DNA of 64,000 bases. Origin: Metabacillus crassostreae (GTDB lineage: Bacteria > Bacillota > Bacilli > Bacillales > Bacillaceae). Where the stretch lies: the NCBI RefSeq assembly GCF_016908395.1, contig NZ_JAFBDU010000004.1, positions 248,001-312,000 of the forward strand. The letters run 5' to 3'. A model generated the notes under the pieces. It made no database searches. It was not told the origin of the DNA and saw only the letters and a program-made list of their open reading frames with translations. Made by a program: the position numbers and the translations under genes. This document shows positions 1 through 8,761 of the stretch, in pieces; the stretch's first letter is position 1, and each line of letters starts with the position of its first letter.

Positions 1-1302
1 GACCATTCCTTGTTGTCGGCCAGTAAAACGCTCCCACGCACGTGGTGCTCCTTCTATAAAGTGAATCATTCCTTCTTCAATTGAAGGAAAAGCCTTTTTT
101 ACTCCTTCTATCATTTTTTTACTTAATGTCTCTTTGTATTGATCATAATGTTCTTTTGAACGCCAAAGGTCAAGGTTGGTATGTGTGCTTACTGTTAATG
201 TTCTTGTTCCAGCAGGTGAGCGCTTTGTGTCACCATATCTTGAAAGAGAAAGAAAAAGGTGATTTCCCTCTGACATTTCATGAATTTTACCTTGGAGAAC
301 TTGCTGGAATAATGGTGTATCATTAGGAATAACTTCTTCTTTAATAGCTAGATAAAGAGTCATCGTTCCCCAATGAGAAGCATCCGTTTTTCTTTGATAA
401 CTGTTTGAAAGATTTTTCAAAAGACTTGGCTCAAGTAATTGTACTAGATTCGGAATTGGTAAGTTGCAAATAACATGATCAGCAGACCAAGATCTATTAC
501 GTTGATCAACAACTTCGTATTTTAGATTTTGTTTAGTGATGCTTGTCACTTTTGCTCGTTTTATTAGCTTCCCGCCATGATCTTCAATTACCTTTGTTAA
601 GGAGTGGGCAATTTCGAATAAGCCACCTTCAAGGTAAAAGGCTCCTTCATGGTATATGGTAAGGGCAAAGGCTCCAATAATTGCTGAGCAATTGTAGGAT
701 GTTGTTTGCATAGAATCGATTAACTGGGAATCCAGGAGGGCAACAAATTCCTTTTCCTCGGTCAAATTGTGCTTCTCAAGCAGTGAAGAAAATGTTTGAT
801 TAAGATATGGAAGCAGTATAACAGATTGGAGTCGAATTGACTTAATGAGAAGCAGCCACTCTGACATTGTTTTTGCTGGAAGAACAGGTAGCTTAACCAT
901 CAATTTTTTTACTTCTGCTCCAATTTTCCATATTTCCTCATAAAAAGGTTGTAGCTTCCGATCTAGGTGTGGAAAATGCTTTTTTAATTCTTCTAAAAAT
1001 AATGAGCGGTCTTTATAATAATGAACTGTTTTGTTTGGAAAGTGAATATCCATAACAGTAGGAAGTAAGAAATGGGAAGGAGCAGCTATTCCTAGTTCTT
1101 TAAATAATAAGGAATGAACACCATCTTCTTCAAAGCCCATACCTAATGTAGCACCAACAGGAAACAAGTATTGTCCACGAGCAAATTTTCCAGCACAGCC
1201 TCCCCATTCGTTTGATGCTTCTAATACTGTCACGTTAAAACCATCTTTAGCTAAAAAGGCAGCGGCTGTTAATCCACCGATTCCTCCTCCTATAACGATC
1301 AT
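1..1302 (-). CDS. CrtI-family FAD-dependent desaturase/oxidoreductase (C-terminus cut by the window edge)
   Basis: The frame is open from 1302 to the window edge and gives 434 residues; phytoene-desaturase-family proteins are usually about 490-500, so roughly 60 C-terminal residues lie outside. The N-terminus is a dinucleotide-binding motif (MIVIGGGIGGLTAA) and the last visible residues are RFTGRQQGMV, typical of the family near its C-terminal FAD site. The enzymes desaturate or oxidise carotenoids, or act as retinol/phytoene-type flavoproteins. Substrate cannot be read from sequence. The only in-frame ATG is at 1302, but it sits about 19 nt from the GGTGGTGAG sequence that looks like the ribosome binding site; an ATA codon at 1314-1312 is better spaced. 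Other C30 carotenoid genes lie 37 kb away. Confidence 0.8.
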   Translation of the reverse strand, partial: MIVIGGGIGGLTAAAFLAKDGFNVTVLEASNEWGGCAGKFARGQYLFPVGATLGMGFEEDGVHSLLFKELGIAAPSHFLLPTVMDIHFPNKTVHYYKDRSLFLEELKKHFPHLDRKLQPFYEEIWKIGAEVKKLMVKLPVLPAKTMSEWLLLIKSIRLQSVILLPYLNQTFSSLLEKHNLTEEKEFVALLDSQLIDSMQTTSYNCSAIIGAFALTIYHEGAFYLEGGLFEIAHSLTKVIEDHGGKLIKRAKVTSITKQNLKYEVVDQRNRSWSADHVICNLPIPNLVQLLEPSLLKNLSNSYQRKTDASHWGTMTLYLAIKEEVIPNDTPLFQQVLQGKIHEMSEGNHLFLSLSRYGDTKRSPAGTRTLTVSTHTNLDLWRSKEHYDQYKETLSKKMIEGVKKAFPSIEEGMIHFIEGAPRAWERFTGRQQGMV

Positions 1303-1458
1303 TTCATTTGATATTGTTGCTCACCACCGATCATAAAGGACTTTATAGTTATTTTATCCATTTTGATTACGATTTACGAAGATGGATGTGTTTTGTTTTC
1401 ACACCTTTTCTAGTTTGTTAATAAGATATAAAAAAGCCTAGAAGGGATGAGATGTTGT

Positions 1459-2403
1459 ATGTGGCAGTGGCTTGTTTTATCAATTGTGACAGTCTGTCTA
1501 GTTAGCGCTTTGTTACTATATGTTTTTAGTCGTCTCCTTCTATCTCCTAAAAAGGTTGCTTATGATAAAACCTATAAGCTTGGGATACAAAAGGGTGAAA
1601 TTGATGATCACGTTTTTCAAACAATAAGAAAGGAAGAAGTATATATTCGTTCTTATCATGGATACAAGCTACATGGCATGCTCTTTCCTGTAGCGAATAG
1701 TAAAAAAGTGATTATTATTGCACACGGGATAAAGTGGTCATTATTTGGAAGCTTTAAGTATGTAGAAATGTTTCAAAAAAGAGGATTTCATGTTTTATTA
1801 TGTGACCATCGTTTTCATGGATTGAGTGGGGGAGCTTACACATCGTTTGGGTATTATGAAAAAGATGACTTGATGGCATGGATTGATTACTCAACAACAC
1901 GTTTTGGTTCGAAAGCATTTATAGGTCTTTTAGGTGAATCACTTGGTGCTGCTTCAGCACTTGAAGTAAGTAAGCGAGATAGCAGAGTTCGATTTTGTAT
2001 AGCAGATTGTGCATTTAGTGATTTTAAAGCATTATTAAAGTTAAGATTAAAGCTAGATTTGAAAATACGTTTTTATCCTTTAATAGATGTTATTAGTTAT
2101 TTGGTCAAGCTTCGTCATGGGTGGAGCTTTCCGGAGATTTCGCCAATTAAAGGGCTAGAAAAAATAAAAACGCCCATACTCTTTATTCATGGAAAAAGAG
2201 ATTCATTTATACCCCTACAAATGACAATTGAAATGTTTAAACGTAAAAAAGGTAAGAAAACACTATTTATTGTACCTGAAGCAGGTCATGCTGAAGCATA
2301 TAATACAGATCCTAAGGGGTATGAAAGGAAGGTTATTGAATTTATTAAAGAAATTGAACAAGCTTGTCCAGGAAGCTTGTTCAAAGAGAAGCAACAGGTT
2401 TAG
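1459..2403 (+). CDS. membrane-anchored alpha/beta hydrolase (YqkD-like)
   Basis: A 314-residue protein with one N-terminal membrane segment (about residues 3-28) followed by an alpha/beta hydrolase domain. The oxyanion region AHG, the nucleophile elbow GESLG (Ser161), Asp248 in GKRD and His277 in GHAEAY form a complete catalytic triad. It resembles the YqkD/BAAT-type hydrolases of Bacillus; the substrate is unknown. An ATG 12 nt upstream (1447) directly abuts the GAAGGG ribosome binding site, so the ATG at 1459 is preferred. It is transcribed away from the CrtI-like gene, with about 150 bp between them. No clear U-tailed terminator follows. Confidence 0.8.
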   Translation: MWQWLVLSIVTVCLVSALLLYVFSRLLLSPKKVAYDKTYKLGIQKGEIDDHVFQTIRKEEVYIRSYHGYKLHGMLFPVANSKKVIIIAHGIKWSLFGSFKYVEMFQKRGFHVLLCDHRFHGLSGGAYTSFGYYEKDDLMAWIDYSTTRFGSKAFIGLLGESLGAASALEVSKRDSRVRFCIADCAFSDFKALLKLRLKLDLKIRFYPLIDVISYLVKLRHGWSFPEISPIKGLEKIKTPILFIHGKRDSFIPLQMTIEMFKRKKGKKTLFIVPEAGHAEAYNTDPKGYERKVIEFIKEIEQACPGSLFKEKQQV

Positions 2404-2561
2404 TAAAGGCTCTTTTCAAAAAGAGTGCTGCTATTTGACTTATTTACATGTTAAACACAGTGTTTTTTTTAGAATATAGTAATTATCTAAGAAGAATTGA
2501 AGCCACTAGACTGTAAACAAGTTACTTAAAGCCACAATGTTTACAAAAATACCCTTAGTCA

Positions 2562-3047
2562 TTAGAAGCTTAATTTCATATCCCAAGAAGTTCCGTCGAT
2601 TCCGACTTTCTGGAATCCAACTCGTTCATATAATGTTAACGCTTTGTTTGCTGGATCAACGCTAAGTGAGATTGCTTTATAGCCATTTATAGAGGCTTGT
2701 GTACAGATCTCATTTAATAGCTTTGATCCTATGCCTTTTCCTCGGAATTCAGGTGAAATAGCCATACTTAAGATAGGTGTATTGCTGTCAATGTAGCCAT
2801 AGGTTTTGTTTGATTCATTAAATAACCGCATCCAGATAGCGCCTAAGCTTTGATCATGTTCATCCTTTGCAATTAAAGCAAAATCTCCAGCTCTGCCCCA
2901 ATTTTCAACATATTTTGCTAATTCAGGATTGTTAACAATACTCCTTGGTGGCTTTTCTTCATTTTCATTTACATAAATAGCTTCATAGAGCATATCCCAA
3001 AGAAAGGGAATATCCTCTTGGGAAGCCTTTTTTATTTGGAAAATCAA
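2562..3047 (-). CDS. GNAT-family N-acetyltransferase
   Basis: A 161-residue single-domain GNAT protein. The acetyl-CoA loop is visible as FRGKGIGSKLL (motif A, about residues 100-110), followed by the usual NKALTLYERVGFQKVG segment of the last strand and helix. The start is TTG at 3047, preceded by AAGGAG at about 10 nt. Acceptor substrate is not predictable. The gene stands alone, convergent with the hydrolase gene on the left. Confidence 0.85.
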   Translation of the reverse strand: MIFQIKKASQEDIPFLWDMLYEAIYVNENEEKPPRSIVNNPELAKYVENWGRAGDFALIAKDEHDQSLGAIWMRLFNESNKTYGYIDSNTPILSMAISPEFRGKGIGSKLLNEICTQASINGYKAISLSVDPANKALTLYERVGFQKVGIDGTSWDMKLSF

Positions 3048-3158
3048 ATATATACAGCTCCTTATTTTAAATATATTGAGTATATTCTTCGTTAGATTTA
3101 GGATTTCCTTTATTTTATCTAGCTTAGAGATTTGTTAAAATACAGCAATTAATTAGAT

Positions 3159-3183
3159 GTTTAACATAAACAAGCCCGGGTAA
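3159..3183 (+). promoter_or_regulatory. sigma-B promoter of yfkM
   Basis: GTTTAA at 3159-3164 and GGGTAA at 3178-3183 are separated by 13 bp. This is a near-perfect match to the sigma-B consensus GTTTAA-N12-14-GGGTAT. It lies about 40 bp before the start of the general stress protein gene at 3222, whose B. subtilis counterpart is in the sigma-B regulon. Confidence 0.8.
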
Positions 3184-3221
3184 CTAACTAATATAGAAAA
3201 AAATTGGAGGTTATGATCAGT

Positions 3222-3737
3222 ATGTCAAAGAAAATTGCGGTATTGTTGACAGATTCATTTGAAGATGTGGAATATACAGCACCAGCAAAAGAGTTTAAAG
3301 AAGCTGGGCATAGCTTAACGGTAATTGAGGAAGTAAAAGGTAAAACAGTTTCAGGTAAGCAAGGAGAAGCTAGGGTAGAAATTGATGAAGGCATTGATGA
3401 TGTAAAGCCTGAGGAATTTGATGCGTTATTTATCCCAGGTGGATTTTCTCCAGATATTTTAAGAGCTGATCAAAGATATGTTGAGTTTGCAAAATCGTTT
3501 ATGACTGACAAAAAGCCTGTTTTTGCTATTTGTCATGGTCCACAGCTTTTGATTACTGCAGAAGCATTAAAGGGACGTGATGCAACAGGCTATAAATCAA
3601 TTCACGTTGATTTAAAAAATGCAGGAGCAGCATTACAGAATAAAGAAGTTGTTGTATGTAGTAATCAGCTCGTAACAAGTAGAAATCCTGACGATATTCC
3701 TGTTTTCACAAGAGAAGCTCTAAAGCTTATTAGTTAA
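3222..3737 (+). CDS. yfkM: general stress protein 18 homologue, DJ-1/PfpI family
   Basis: A 171-residue DJ-1/PfpI-superfamily protein. The nucleophile elbow is AICHGPQLL with Cys104 and His105, and the conserved acidic residue lies in DSFEDVEYT near residue 15. Members act as deglycases, glyoxalases or chaperone-like stress proteins in the cytoplasm. GGAGG at 3206-3210 fits the ATG at 3222; upstream in-frame starts sit on or before that site. The identification as YfkM, not the paralogue YraA, rests on the neighbours (YfkK, YfkJ, YfkI, YfkH) and the sigma-B promoter just upstream. Confidence 0.88.
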   Translation: MSKKIAVLLTDSFEDVEYTAPAKEFKEAGHSLTVIEEVKGKTVSGKQGEARVEIDEGIDDVKPEEFDALFIPGGFSPDILRADQRYVEFAKSFMTDKKPVFAICHGPQLLITAEALKGRDATGYKSIHVDLKNAGAALQNKEVVVCSNQLVTSRNPDDIPVFTREALKLIS

Positions 3738-3757
3738 GTTAATACTGTTTTTAAGGA

Positions 3758-3790
3758 AAATCCCTTCTATTTTTAAGAAGGGATTTTTCT
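3758..3790 (+). terminator. intrinsic terminator of yfkM
   Basis: Perfect stem AAATCCCTTCT / AGAAGGGATTT with a 7-nt loop, followed by a T-rich stretch, 20 bp after the stop codon. The T/A-rich flanks may let it also serve the small gene on the other strand. Confidence 0.85.
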
Positions 3791-3794
3791 ATCT

Positions 3795-3950
3795 TCACTT
3801 CTTATCTTCTACGTCATTATCAATTGGGATTGGGTCTACACGATATGAATCTTCAGAGTTCATAGCCCCTTTTAATGCAAATAGGACAAGTCCAATCGAT
3901 ACGACGAGGAATCCGCCTAAAGAGATTGTGACTAACCATAAATTCAACAT
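3795..3950 (-). CDS. small single-pass membrane protein
   Basis: A 51-codon frame starting at ATG 3950, with an excellent ribosome binding site (GGGGAGG, 7 nt away). Residues 4-26 form one hydrophobic helix (VTISLGGFLVVSIGLVLFAL) and the C-terminal half is acidic and ends in DNDVEDKK. It may belong to the YtzI-like group of tiny Bacillus membrane proteins, but that is a guess from shape only. It sits between yfkM and yfkK, on the same strand as yfkK. Function unknown. Confidence 0.65.
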   Translation of the reverse strand: MLNLWLVTISLGGFLVVSIGLVLFALKGAMNSEDSYRVDPIPIDNDVEDKK

Positions 3951-4004
3951 AAAAAACCTCCCCTTTAGTACATCATATGATGACGTTTGGGAGGTAAGAA
4001 TCGT

Positions 4005-4232
4005 TTATTGACCTTTACGAAGATTTCCTAATTCTTCAGCAATAGCTTGCATTTCATTTGGACTGAATGAATTTTTCTTCATAACAAGCTCATAAATATC
4101 TTTTAATTCTTCGTACATGTTTTCATCAAAATGAGATGGTTTAATTGCTCCGAAATTTAATACTCTTAGCTTTTCCTTTATTTGCTCGATCATGTATTCA
4201 ACGTTTTCAGCAGATTTTTCTGTAAGGTTCAC
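4005..4232 (-). CDS. yfkK: UPF0435/DUF1128 family protein YfkK
   Basis: A 75-residue soluble, helical protein ([22 protein letters not shown] at the N-terminus, ending NLRKGQ) matching the UPF0435/DUF1128 family in length and sequence. The function of the family is unknown. It starts at GTG 4232 behind AAAGGA. As in B. subtilis it is divergent from the yfkJ phosphatase gene, with about 230 bp between the two starts. Confidence 0.85.
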   Translation of the reverse strand: MNLTEKSAENVEYMIEQIKEKLRVLNFGAIKPSHFDENMYEELKDIYELVMKKNSFSPNEMQAIAEELGNLRKGQ

Positions 4233-4422
4233 TTACTTCATTCCTTTCATAATAACGCCTAGTTTTATTGTTATTGTATCATGAAATCATGGTAAACATT
4301 CAAAAACTTCCCACATAATCTAGTTACTTCCTTCTAATGTATTTAACAAATAGTATGAATGAAAGTTCCTTAAGAAGAGGAAAACTTATTTAAAAGATAG
4401 TATCATGATAAAAAGGAATTGT

Positions 4423-4447
4423 GTTTTCAAAGTGTAAAATTGGGTAA
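4423..4447 (+). promoter_or_regulatory. sigma-B promoter of yfkJ-yfkI-yfkH
   Basis: GTTTTC (4423-4428) and GGGTAA (4442-4447) are separated by 13 bp, a good sigma-B match 19 bp before the yfkJ start. The B. subtilis operon is known as a general-stress operon, which supports the call. Confidence 0.6.
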
Positions 4448-4465
4448 AAAGAATAGGAGGACATC

Positions 4466-4936
4466 ATGGTAAAAATATTATTTGTATGCTTAGGTAATAT
4501 ATGCCGATCACCTATGGCTGAAGCGATTATGAAGCATCTTATTATACAAGAAGACCTGAAGGAGAAAGTAGAAGTAGATTCTGCAGGGACGGGTGATTGG
4601 CATGTGGGTAAACAACCACATGAAGGAACAAGGAATATTTTAGATCAGTATAACATATCGTACAAAGGTCAGAAGGCAAGGCAAATAAGAAAAGAAGATC
4701 TTGCTGCTTATGATTATATTATTGGAATGGATACTGAGAATGTAGGCAATATAAGGCGTTTAGCAGGATTTCAACCATCAGGAAAAATTCAACGCCTACT
4801 AGATTACATAGAGGATTTTCCGATTGCAGATGTTCCAGATCCATATTATACAGGTAATTTTGAAGAGGTTTATGAAATGGTAAGTAAAAGCTGTGAAAAT
4901 CTTTTAAAGGAAATCAAAATAGAACATAATCTATAA
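4466..4936 (+). CDS. yfkJ: low-molecular-weight protein-tyrosine phosphatase YfkJ
   Basis: A 156-residue LMW-PTP, full length. The P-loop CLGNICRS supplies nucleophile Cys8 and Arg14, and the general acid is Asp125 in DPYYTG. It removes phosphate from phosphotyrosine or phosphoarginine proteins in the cytosol; B. subtilis YfkJ acts in the ethanol/general stress response. The start has AGGAGG at good spacing. It is the first gene of a tight three-gene operon with yfkI and yfkH. Confidence 0.93.
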   Translation: MVKILFVCLGNICRSPMAEAIMKHLIIQEDLKEKVEVDSAGTGDWHVGKQPHEGTRNILDQYNISYKGQKARQIRKEDLAAYDYIIGMDTENVGNIRRLAGFQPSGKIQRLLDYIEDFPIADVPDPYYTGNFEEVYEMVSKSCENLLKEIKIEHNL

Positions 4937-4959
4937 TAAGCAAAGAAAGGGTGAATTCT

Positions 4960-5286
4960 ATGGGGAAAGAAAATAAGTTGGCAACAGGTATGTTAGTTGG
5001 TGCACTAGTGGGTGCGGCTATTTCACTAATGGACAAACGTACTCGGGAAGATGTTTTGGAATGCGGGAGAAATATAAACAATAGGCTTAATAAATATGTA
5101 AAAGATCCAACAGCTTTTACAAATGAAGTTAAGGTAAAGATAGATGATATGAAGGATACAGTTAAAGAAGTATCAGAGGATATTACCTTTATCACTGAAA
5201 AGGTAAATGAACTGAAAACAACTACTCCACAAGTAATTAACATGCTACAAGAAACCAAAGATAGATTTCTTCCAAAACGACAATAA
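4960..5286 (+). CDS. yfkI: YtxH-family general stress protein YfkI
   Basis: A 108-residue YtxH-type protein. A glycine/alanine-rich membrane-like helix (GMLVGALVGAAISLM) is followed by KRTRED and a long amphipathic helical region rich in K, E, D and T. Its biochemical role is unknown. The ATG at 4960 is preferred over GTG 4951 because AAAGG lies at 4946-4950. It is 23 bp after yfkJ and 15 bp before yfkH, so it is clearly co-transcribed. Confidence 0.88.
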   Translation: MGKENKLATGMLVGALVGAAISLMDKRTREDVLECGRNINNRLNKYVKDPTAFTNEVKVKIDDMKDTVKEVSEDITFITEKVNELKTTTPQVINMLQETKDRFLPKRQ

Positions 5287-5301
5287 TCGTGAGGTGAATA
5301 T

Positions 5302-6123
5302 ATGCTTAAGGAAGGCTCTTTTTTCAAAGAATTACTTCAAAGATTTACAAATGATGAAGTGCCGGGCTTATCTGCACAATTATCTTATTTTTTTCTTTTA
5401 TCATTGTTTCCTTTTTTAATTTTCCTTATTACGCTCTTAGGGTATTTACCAATTTCCCAAGTTGATGTTCTTAATACAATACAGGAGTTTGCTCCAGGAG
5501 AATCAATGCAGCTTATTAATGAGACACTTGATCAGATCTTAAATAATAGAAATGGTGGTCTCTTATCTTTTGGTATTATTGCGACTCTTTGGTCTGCATC
5601 AAACGGAATTAATGCGATTGTAAGAGCGTTTAATCGTGCGTATGATGTTAAGGAAAGCAGATCATTTATAGTCGCTAGAGGAATGGCTATTCTTTTAACT
5701 ATTGGTATGGTATTTGTTATCGTCGTCGCATTATTGTTACCTGTGTTCGGTAAGGAAATTGGCTTATTTATTGCCTCAAATTTTGGTTTATCAGATCAAT
5801 TTTTAACAATATGGAATACATTACGATGGCTTGTTAGTGGAATTATTCTATTTATTGTTTTTACAGCATTATACTTTGTTGCACCGAATAAGCGACTGCA
5901 TATTAAGGACGGGTTACCAGGTGCTATTGCCGCAACTATAGGTTGGATTGTCGCATCATTGGCTTTTTCATATTATGTTGGTAATTTTGCAAATTACAGT
6001 GCTACATATGGAAGCATTGGAGGTATTATCGTACTGATGATTTGGCTTTATTTATCCGGTATGATTATTATCTTAGGTGGAGAACTGAACGCCATGTTAT
6101 ATAAAAGGAAACGTGCTGCATAA
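5302..6123 (+). CDS. yfkH: YihY/UPF0761 family inner membrane protein YfkH
   Basis: A 273-residue integral membrane protein of the YihY (formerly 'ribonuclease BN') family with six hydrophobic segments. Family hallmarks are QLSYFFLLSLFPFLI near the start, LWSASNGINAIVRAFNRAYDV in the middle and YGSIGGIIVLMIWLYLSG near the end. The old RNase annotation of this family is wrong; the true role is unknown. It is the last gene of the yfkJ-yfkI-yfkH stress operon. Confidence 0.92.
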   Translation: MLKEGSFFKELLQRFTNDEVPGLSAQLSYFFLLSLFPFLIFLITLLGYLPISQVDVLNTIQEFAPGESMQLINETLDQILNNRNGGLLSFGIIATLWSASNGINAIVRAFNRAYDVKESRSFIVARGMAILLTIGMVFVIVVALLLPVFGKEIGLFIASNFGLSDQFLTIWNTLRWLVSGIILFIVFTALYFVAPNKRLHIKDGLPGAIAATIGWIVASLAFSYYVGNFANYSATYGSIGGIIVLMIWLYLSGMIIILGGELNAMLYKRKRAA

Positions 6124-6222
6124 GGATTTACCAATTGTTCTTGCTAATAGCCTTCAATATCTCGTGGAATAGTAATGAGTGAAGACATTCGTCTTACTAT
6201 TTTATAAAGCGGGGGATTAGTG

Positions 6223-6327
6223 ATGGCAAAACAGAAAAAAGACGGTCAGCATACTAAACAAAACTCAAAGCATAAACCAAAGCATAAAACGAGTGGTAGT
6301 GCGAACGGACAAAACGGCTACCATTAA
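6223..6327 (+). CDS. small basic hydrophilic peptide
   Basis: A 34-codon frame with a GGGGG-type ribosome binding site just upstream and a strong terminator just downstream. The product is rich in Lys, His, Gln and Asn (KQKKDGQHTKQ at the start, ANGQNGYH at the end), with no hydrophobic segment. The composition is reminiscent of minor small acid-soluble spore proteins, but I do not recognise a family. Confidence 0.6.
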   Translation: MAKQKKDGQHTKQNSKHKPKHKTSGSANGQNGYH

Positions 6328-6330
6328 AGA

Positions 6331-6370
6331 AAAAGGCTAATTAGGATTTATTTCCTAGTTAGCCTTTTTT
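6331..6370 (+). terminator. intrinsic terminator
   Basis: Stem AAAGGCTAATTAGGA / TCCTAGTTAGCCTTT with a 6-nt loop, followed by a T run. It closes the yfkH region and the 34-codon gene. Confidence 0.85.
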
Positions 6371-6378
6371 ATTTGGTA

Positions 6379-6528
6379 TTATTCTGCCAGTTCAATATAG
6401 CTGTTATACACTGTACTATAAATATGCTCAATATCTTCATCTGTCATATAAAGTAAAGAATTCTTATCAATATCCTTCATTCTTTCAATAAATTCAATCA
6501 TATTCTTACGTTCTTGTCTGTTCATCAT
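6379..6528 (-). CDS. BH0509-family small protein
   Basis: A 49-residue protein from the ATG at 6528; the longer open frame to 6609 lacks a ribosome binding site, whereas GGGAG lies 10 nt before 6528. The sequence (MMNRQERKNMIEFIERMKD, LLYMTDEDIEHIY) matches the short BH0509-like proteins common in Bacillus as I recall them. Function unknown. Confidence 0.7.
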   Translation of the reverse strand: MMNRQERKNMIEFIERMKDIDKNSLLYMTDEDIEHIYSTVYNSYIELAE

Positions 6529-6684
6529 TTTCAACCATCTCCCTTTATTGTTATGATACAGTTTACTTTTATTAAATCTATTATATAACAGAATAAATGA
6601 AAAGTTCAAACATTTTTTTATATCTTTTATATAGCAGGGTAGTGTAAATTAAAAATGCAATCATAAATCGATGGGAGCTATGTG

Positions 6685-7230
6685 ATGAGAGTTGAACAGA
6701 TGAAATTTAAGGTCAAACATTTAGATTATATAATTAGATCTGCAAATGGTGACGATGCGAAGCAGCTGTCTCAGCTTAGACTACGAATAGATGGAGAGAC
6801 AGAGAATTTAGATCGAGAACAAGGTGAAGCATATATAGATGAATTAGAGTTTAAAAAAATAATTAAAAATGATACAGAAAGTATAAGTAACCTATTTTTA
6901 GTAGCGGAAGTTAGTGGTGAGATTGTAGGCTTTTCAAGGTGTGCTGGTAATAAGTTGAAAAGAACAGCACATAAAGTGGAGTTTGGTGTTTGTGTATTAA
7001 AAGAATATTGGGGTTTTTCAATCGGTAAAAACCTTCTTAACGAATCAATTCATTGGGCAGATTCAAGTGATATTAAAAAAATAAATTTAAGTGTACTTGA
7101 AACGAATGCTAAAGCAATAAAGCTTTATGAGAGATATGGCTTTGAGATTGAAGGAGTATTGAAAAAAGACAAGCTTTTATCTGATGGTCAATATTATAAT
7201 ACGATTTTAATGGGTAGGTTTTGTGGTTAG
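6685..7230 (+). CDS. GNAT-family N-acetyltransferase
   Basis: A 181-residue acetyltransferase of the RimJ/RimL-like type. Conserved parts are EFGVCVLKEYW..SIGKNLL (acetyl-CoA loop region), NLSVLETNAKAIKLYERYGF, and the C-terminal EGVLKKDKLLSDGQYYNTILMGRF. ATG 6685 is preferred over the adjacent GTG because of GGGAG at 6673-6677. Target unknown. It is monocistronic, with a probable terminator after it. Confidence 0.85.
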   Translation: MRVEQMKFKVKHLDYIIRSANGDDAKQLSQLRLRIDGETENLDREQGEAYIDELEFKKIIKNDTESISNLFLVAEVSGEIVGFSRCAGNKLKRTAHKVEFGVCVLKEYWGFSIGKNLLNESIHWADSSDIKKINLSVLETNAKAIKLYERYGFEIEGVLKKDKLLSDGQYYNTILMGRFCG

Positions 7231-7246
7231 TAATAATTGAAACTTG

Positions 7247-7290
7247 AATAGGGAGAACCATTTTTGATTGATTCTCCTATTATTATATTT
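7247..7290 (+). terminator. probable terminator hairpin
   Basis: Imperfect stem AATAGGGAGAA / TTCTCCTATT with one bulged base and an AT-rich tail. It lies between two convergent genes. Confidence 0.5.
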
Positions 7291-7294
7291 AATT

Positions 7295-8548
7295 TTATTT
7301 AACACTCGGTAATGTGATATAAAAGTTCGTTCCAACGTTAAGCTCACTATTTACGTTGAGTTTTCCGCCCATAGAGTCTATTATTTTCATGCTAACCATC
7401 ATTCCTAAACCTGTACCGTCTTTGCCTTTTGTTGTAAAATAAGGCTCCCCTAAACGAGCTAATTGTTCTTTACTCATACCCTCACCATTGTCAGATATGA
7501 CAATGATCAGATTTTTCTTTTCAGATTTTAACTCTAAAGTAAGTTTTCCTGCGTTCGGCATGGCTTCTATACAGTTTTTCACAATATTAAGCAAGCACTG
7601 TTGGAAGTATTGCTGATTTCCCTTGGCGTAGAATTCAGAGAATTTAGTTTCAACTTCAACACCATTCATATTAGCTAATGGAGTGATAACATGAAGAATT
7701 CTTTGAAGCTCTTCTTTGATATTAAGAACTGTAACGTTCTCTGGAGTAGGCTTTGCAAATGTCAGATAATCTTTAATAATATCATTTGCTCGATCTATTT
7801 CGTCTATCGAGATTTTTAGATATTCCTCTCTTTTACTAGCAGATAAATCAGAATGAAGCATTAATTGTAAAAAACCTCTTGTGACAGTTAGTGGATTACG
7901 CACTTCATGTGAAACAGATGATGCAAGATGACTTACTACTTCCATTTTCTCGATTTTTATTAATTGTTTATTTAGTAATATACTACCCTGAAAAACTTCA
8001 TATAGATAAATTAGTAGTGCTGTTATGGTTATTGTTATAAGTATGTATATAAAAATAAATGCTGGTTGAATGGATTGTCCAAAAAATAGAGTCGAATTGG
8101 ATATTGCTAGTACAGAAGCAAAAGAAGAAACTAGAGTTGCAAGTAGAACTTTCTTCTTACCTGATGAGTGGTTAAATTTTTTTGTAGTGAAAATTAATAG
8201 TAAAGCTAAAATGGTCACAACTATAACTGTTGCAAAAGCTCCTAGACCCCCTAGTAAAGCTCGGGAAGTAATTGTAACGACACCTAATATAACAATCGAT
8301 CTAATCCCCCCATATAAGCCTCCGAATGTTAGAGCAGCTAAACGTAAATCGAAAATATAGCCATCCACAATTTTGATAGGATTTAAAAGGCAACAAATAA
8401 TAGCGAGTACGGTCGAAAGGTTAAAAATAACTGTCTTATTTTGTTGAGAAAGTTTACTAAAATTTAATTCTAAAATTACAGGTATAAATAGTAGAAAAAT
8501 GATTAAAAACAGCACATTGAGTAATAACTCTTGTAAACCAAACAACAC
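7295..8548 (-). CDS. orphan membrane sensor histidine kinase (KinB-like)
   Basis: A 417-residue kinase. The N-terminal 190 residues hold about six membrane helices of the 5TMR-LYT type (LAALTFGGLYGGIRSIVIL) with no extracellular sensor domain. The phosphoacceptor His lies in SSVSHEVRNPLT (His214), then come the N box (NIVKNCIEAMP), G1 (DNGEGM) and G2 (GTGLG) of the ATPase domain. The layout and size resemble sporulation kinase KinB, but no partner lipoprotein or response regulator is adjacent. GTG 8548 has better spacing from AAAGG than GTG 8557. Confidence 0.85.
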   Translation of the reverse strand: MLFGLQELLLNVLFLIIFLLFIPVILELNFSKLSQQNKTVIFNLSTVLAIICCLLNPIKIVDGYIFDLRLAALTFGGLYGGIRSIVILGVVTITSRALLGGLGAFATVIVVTILALLLIFTTKKFNHSSGKKKVLLATLVSSFASVLAISNSTLFFGQSIQPAFIFIYILITITITALLIYLYEVFQGSILLNKQLIKIEKMEVVSHLASSVSHEVRNPLTVTRGFLQLMLHSDLSASKREEYLKISIDEIDRANDIIKDYLTFAKPTPENVTVLNIKEELQRILHVITPLANMNGVEVETKFSEFYAKGNQQYFQQCLLNIVKNCIEAMPNAGKLTLELKSEKKNLIIVISDNGEGMSKEQLARLGEPYFTTKGKDGTGLGMMVSMKIIDSMGGKLNVNSELNVGTNFYITLPSVK

Positions 8549-8761
8549 ACCTACCACCTTTAATGATGAGTATTTATAAGCTTAGTATATAAATATTTAC
8601 ATTTTTAGAATATTTATATTTTAGCACACGACTTGTATGGGCATATATATACTATTGAAAATTTTATTTTGACAGCATGTAGTAAAAGATACGTAAAAAA
8701 TAGGGAATAAGCTGGCTATACTATTGTCGGATAAATCCATTTATAAAGGGGGGTTTTAAGC

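Noticed and set aside
8070-8360. 96-codon plus-strand frame inside the KinB-like gene
   Set aside because: Composition is that of an antisense shadow, and the kinase on the other strand has all its domains across this region.
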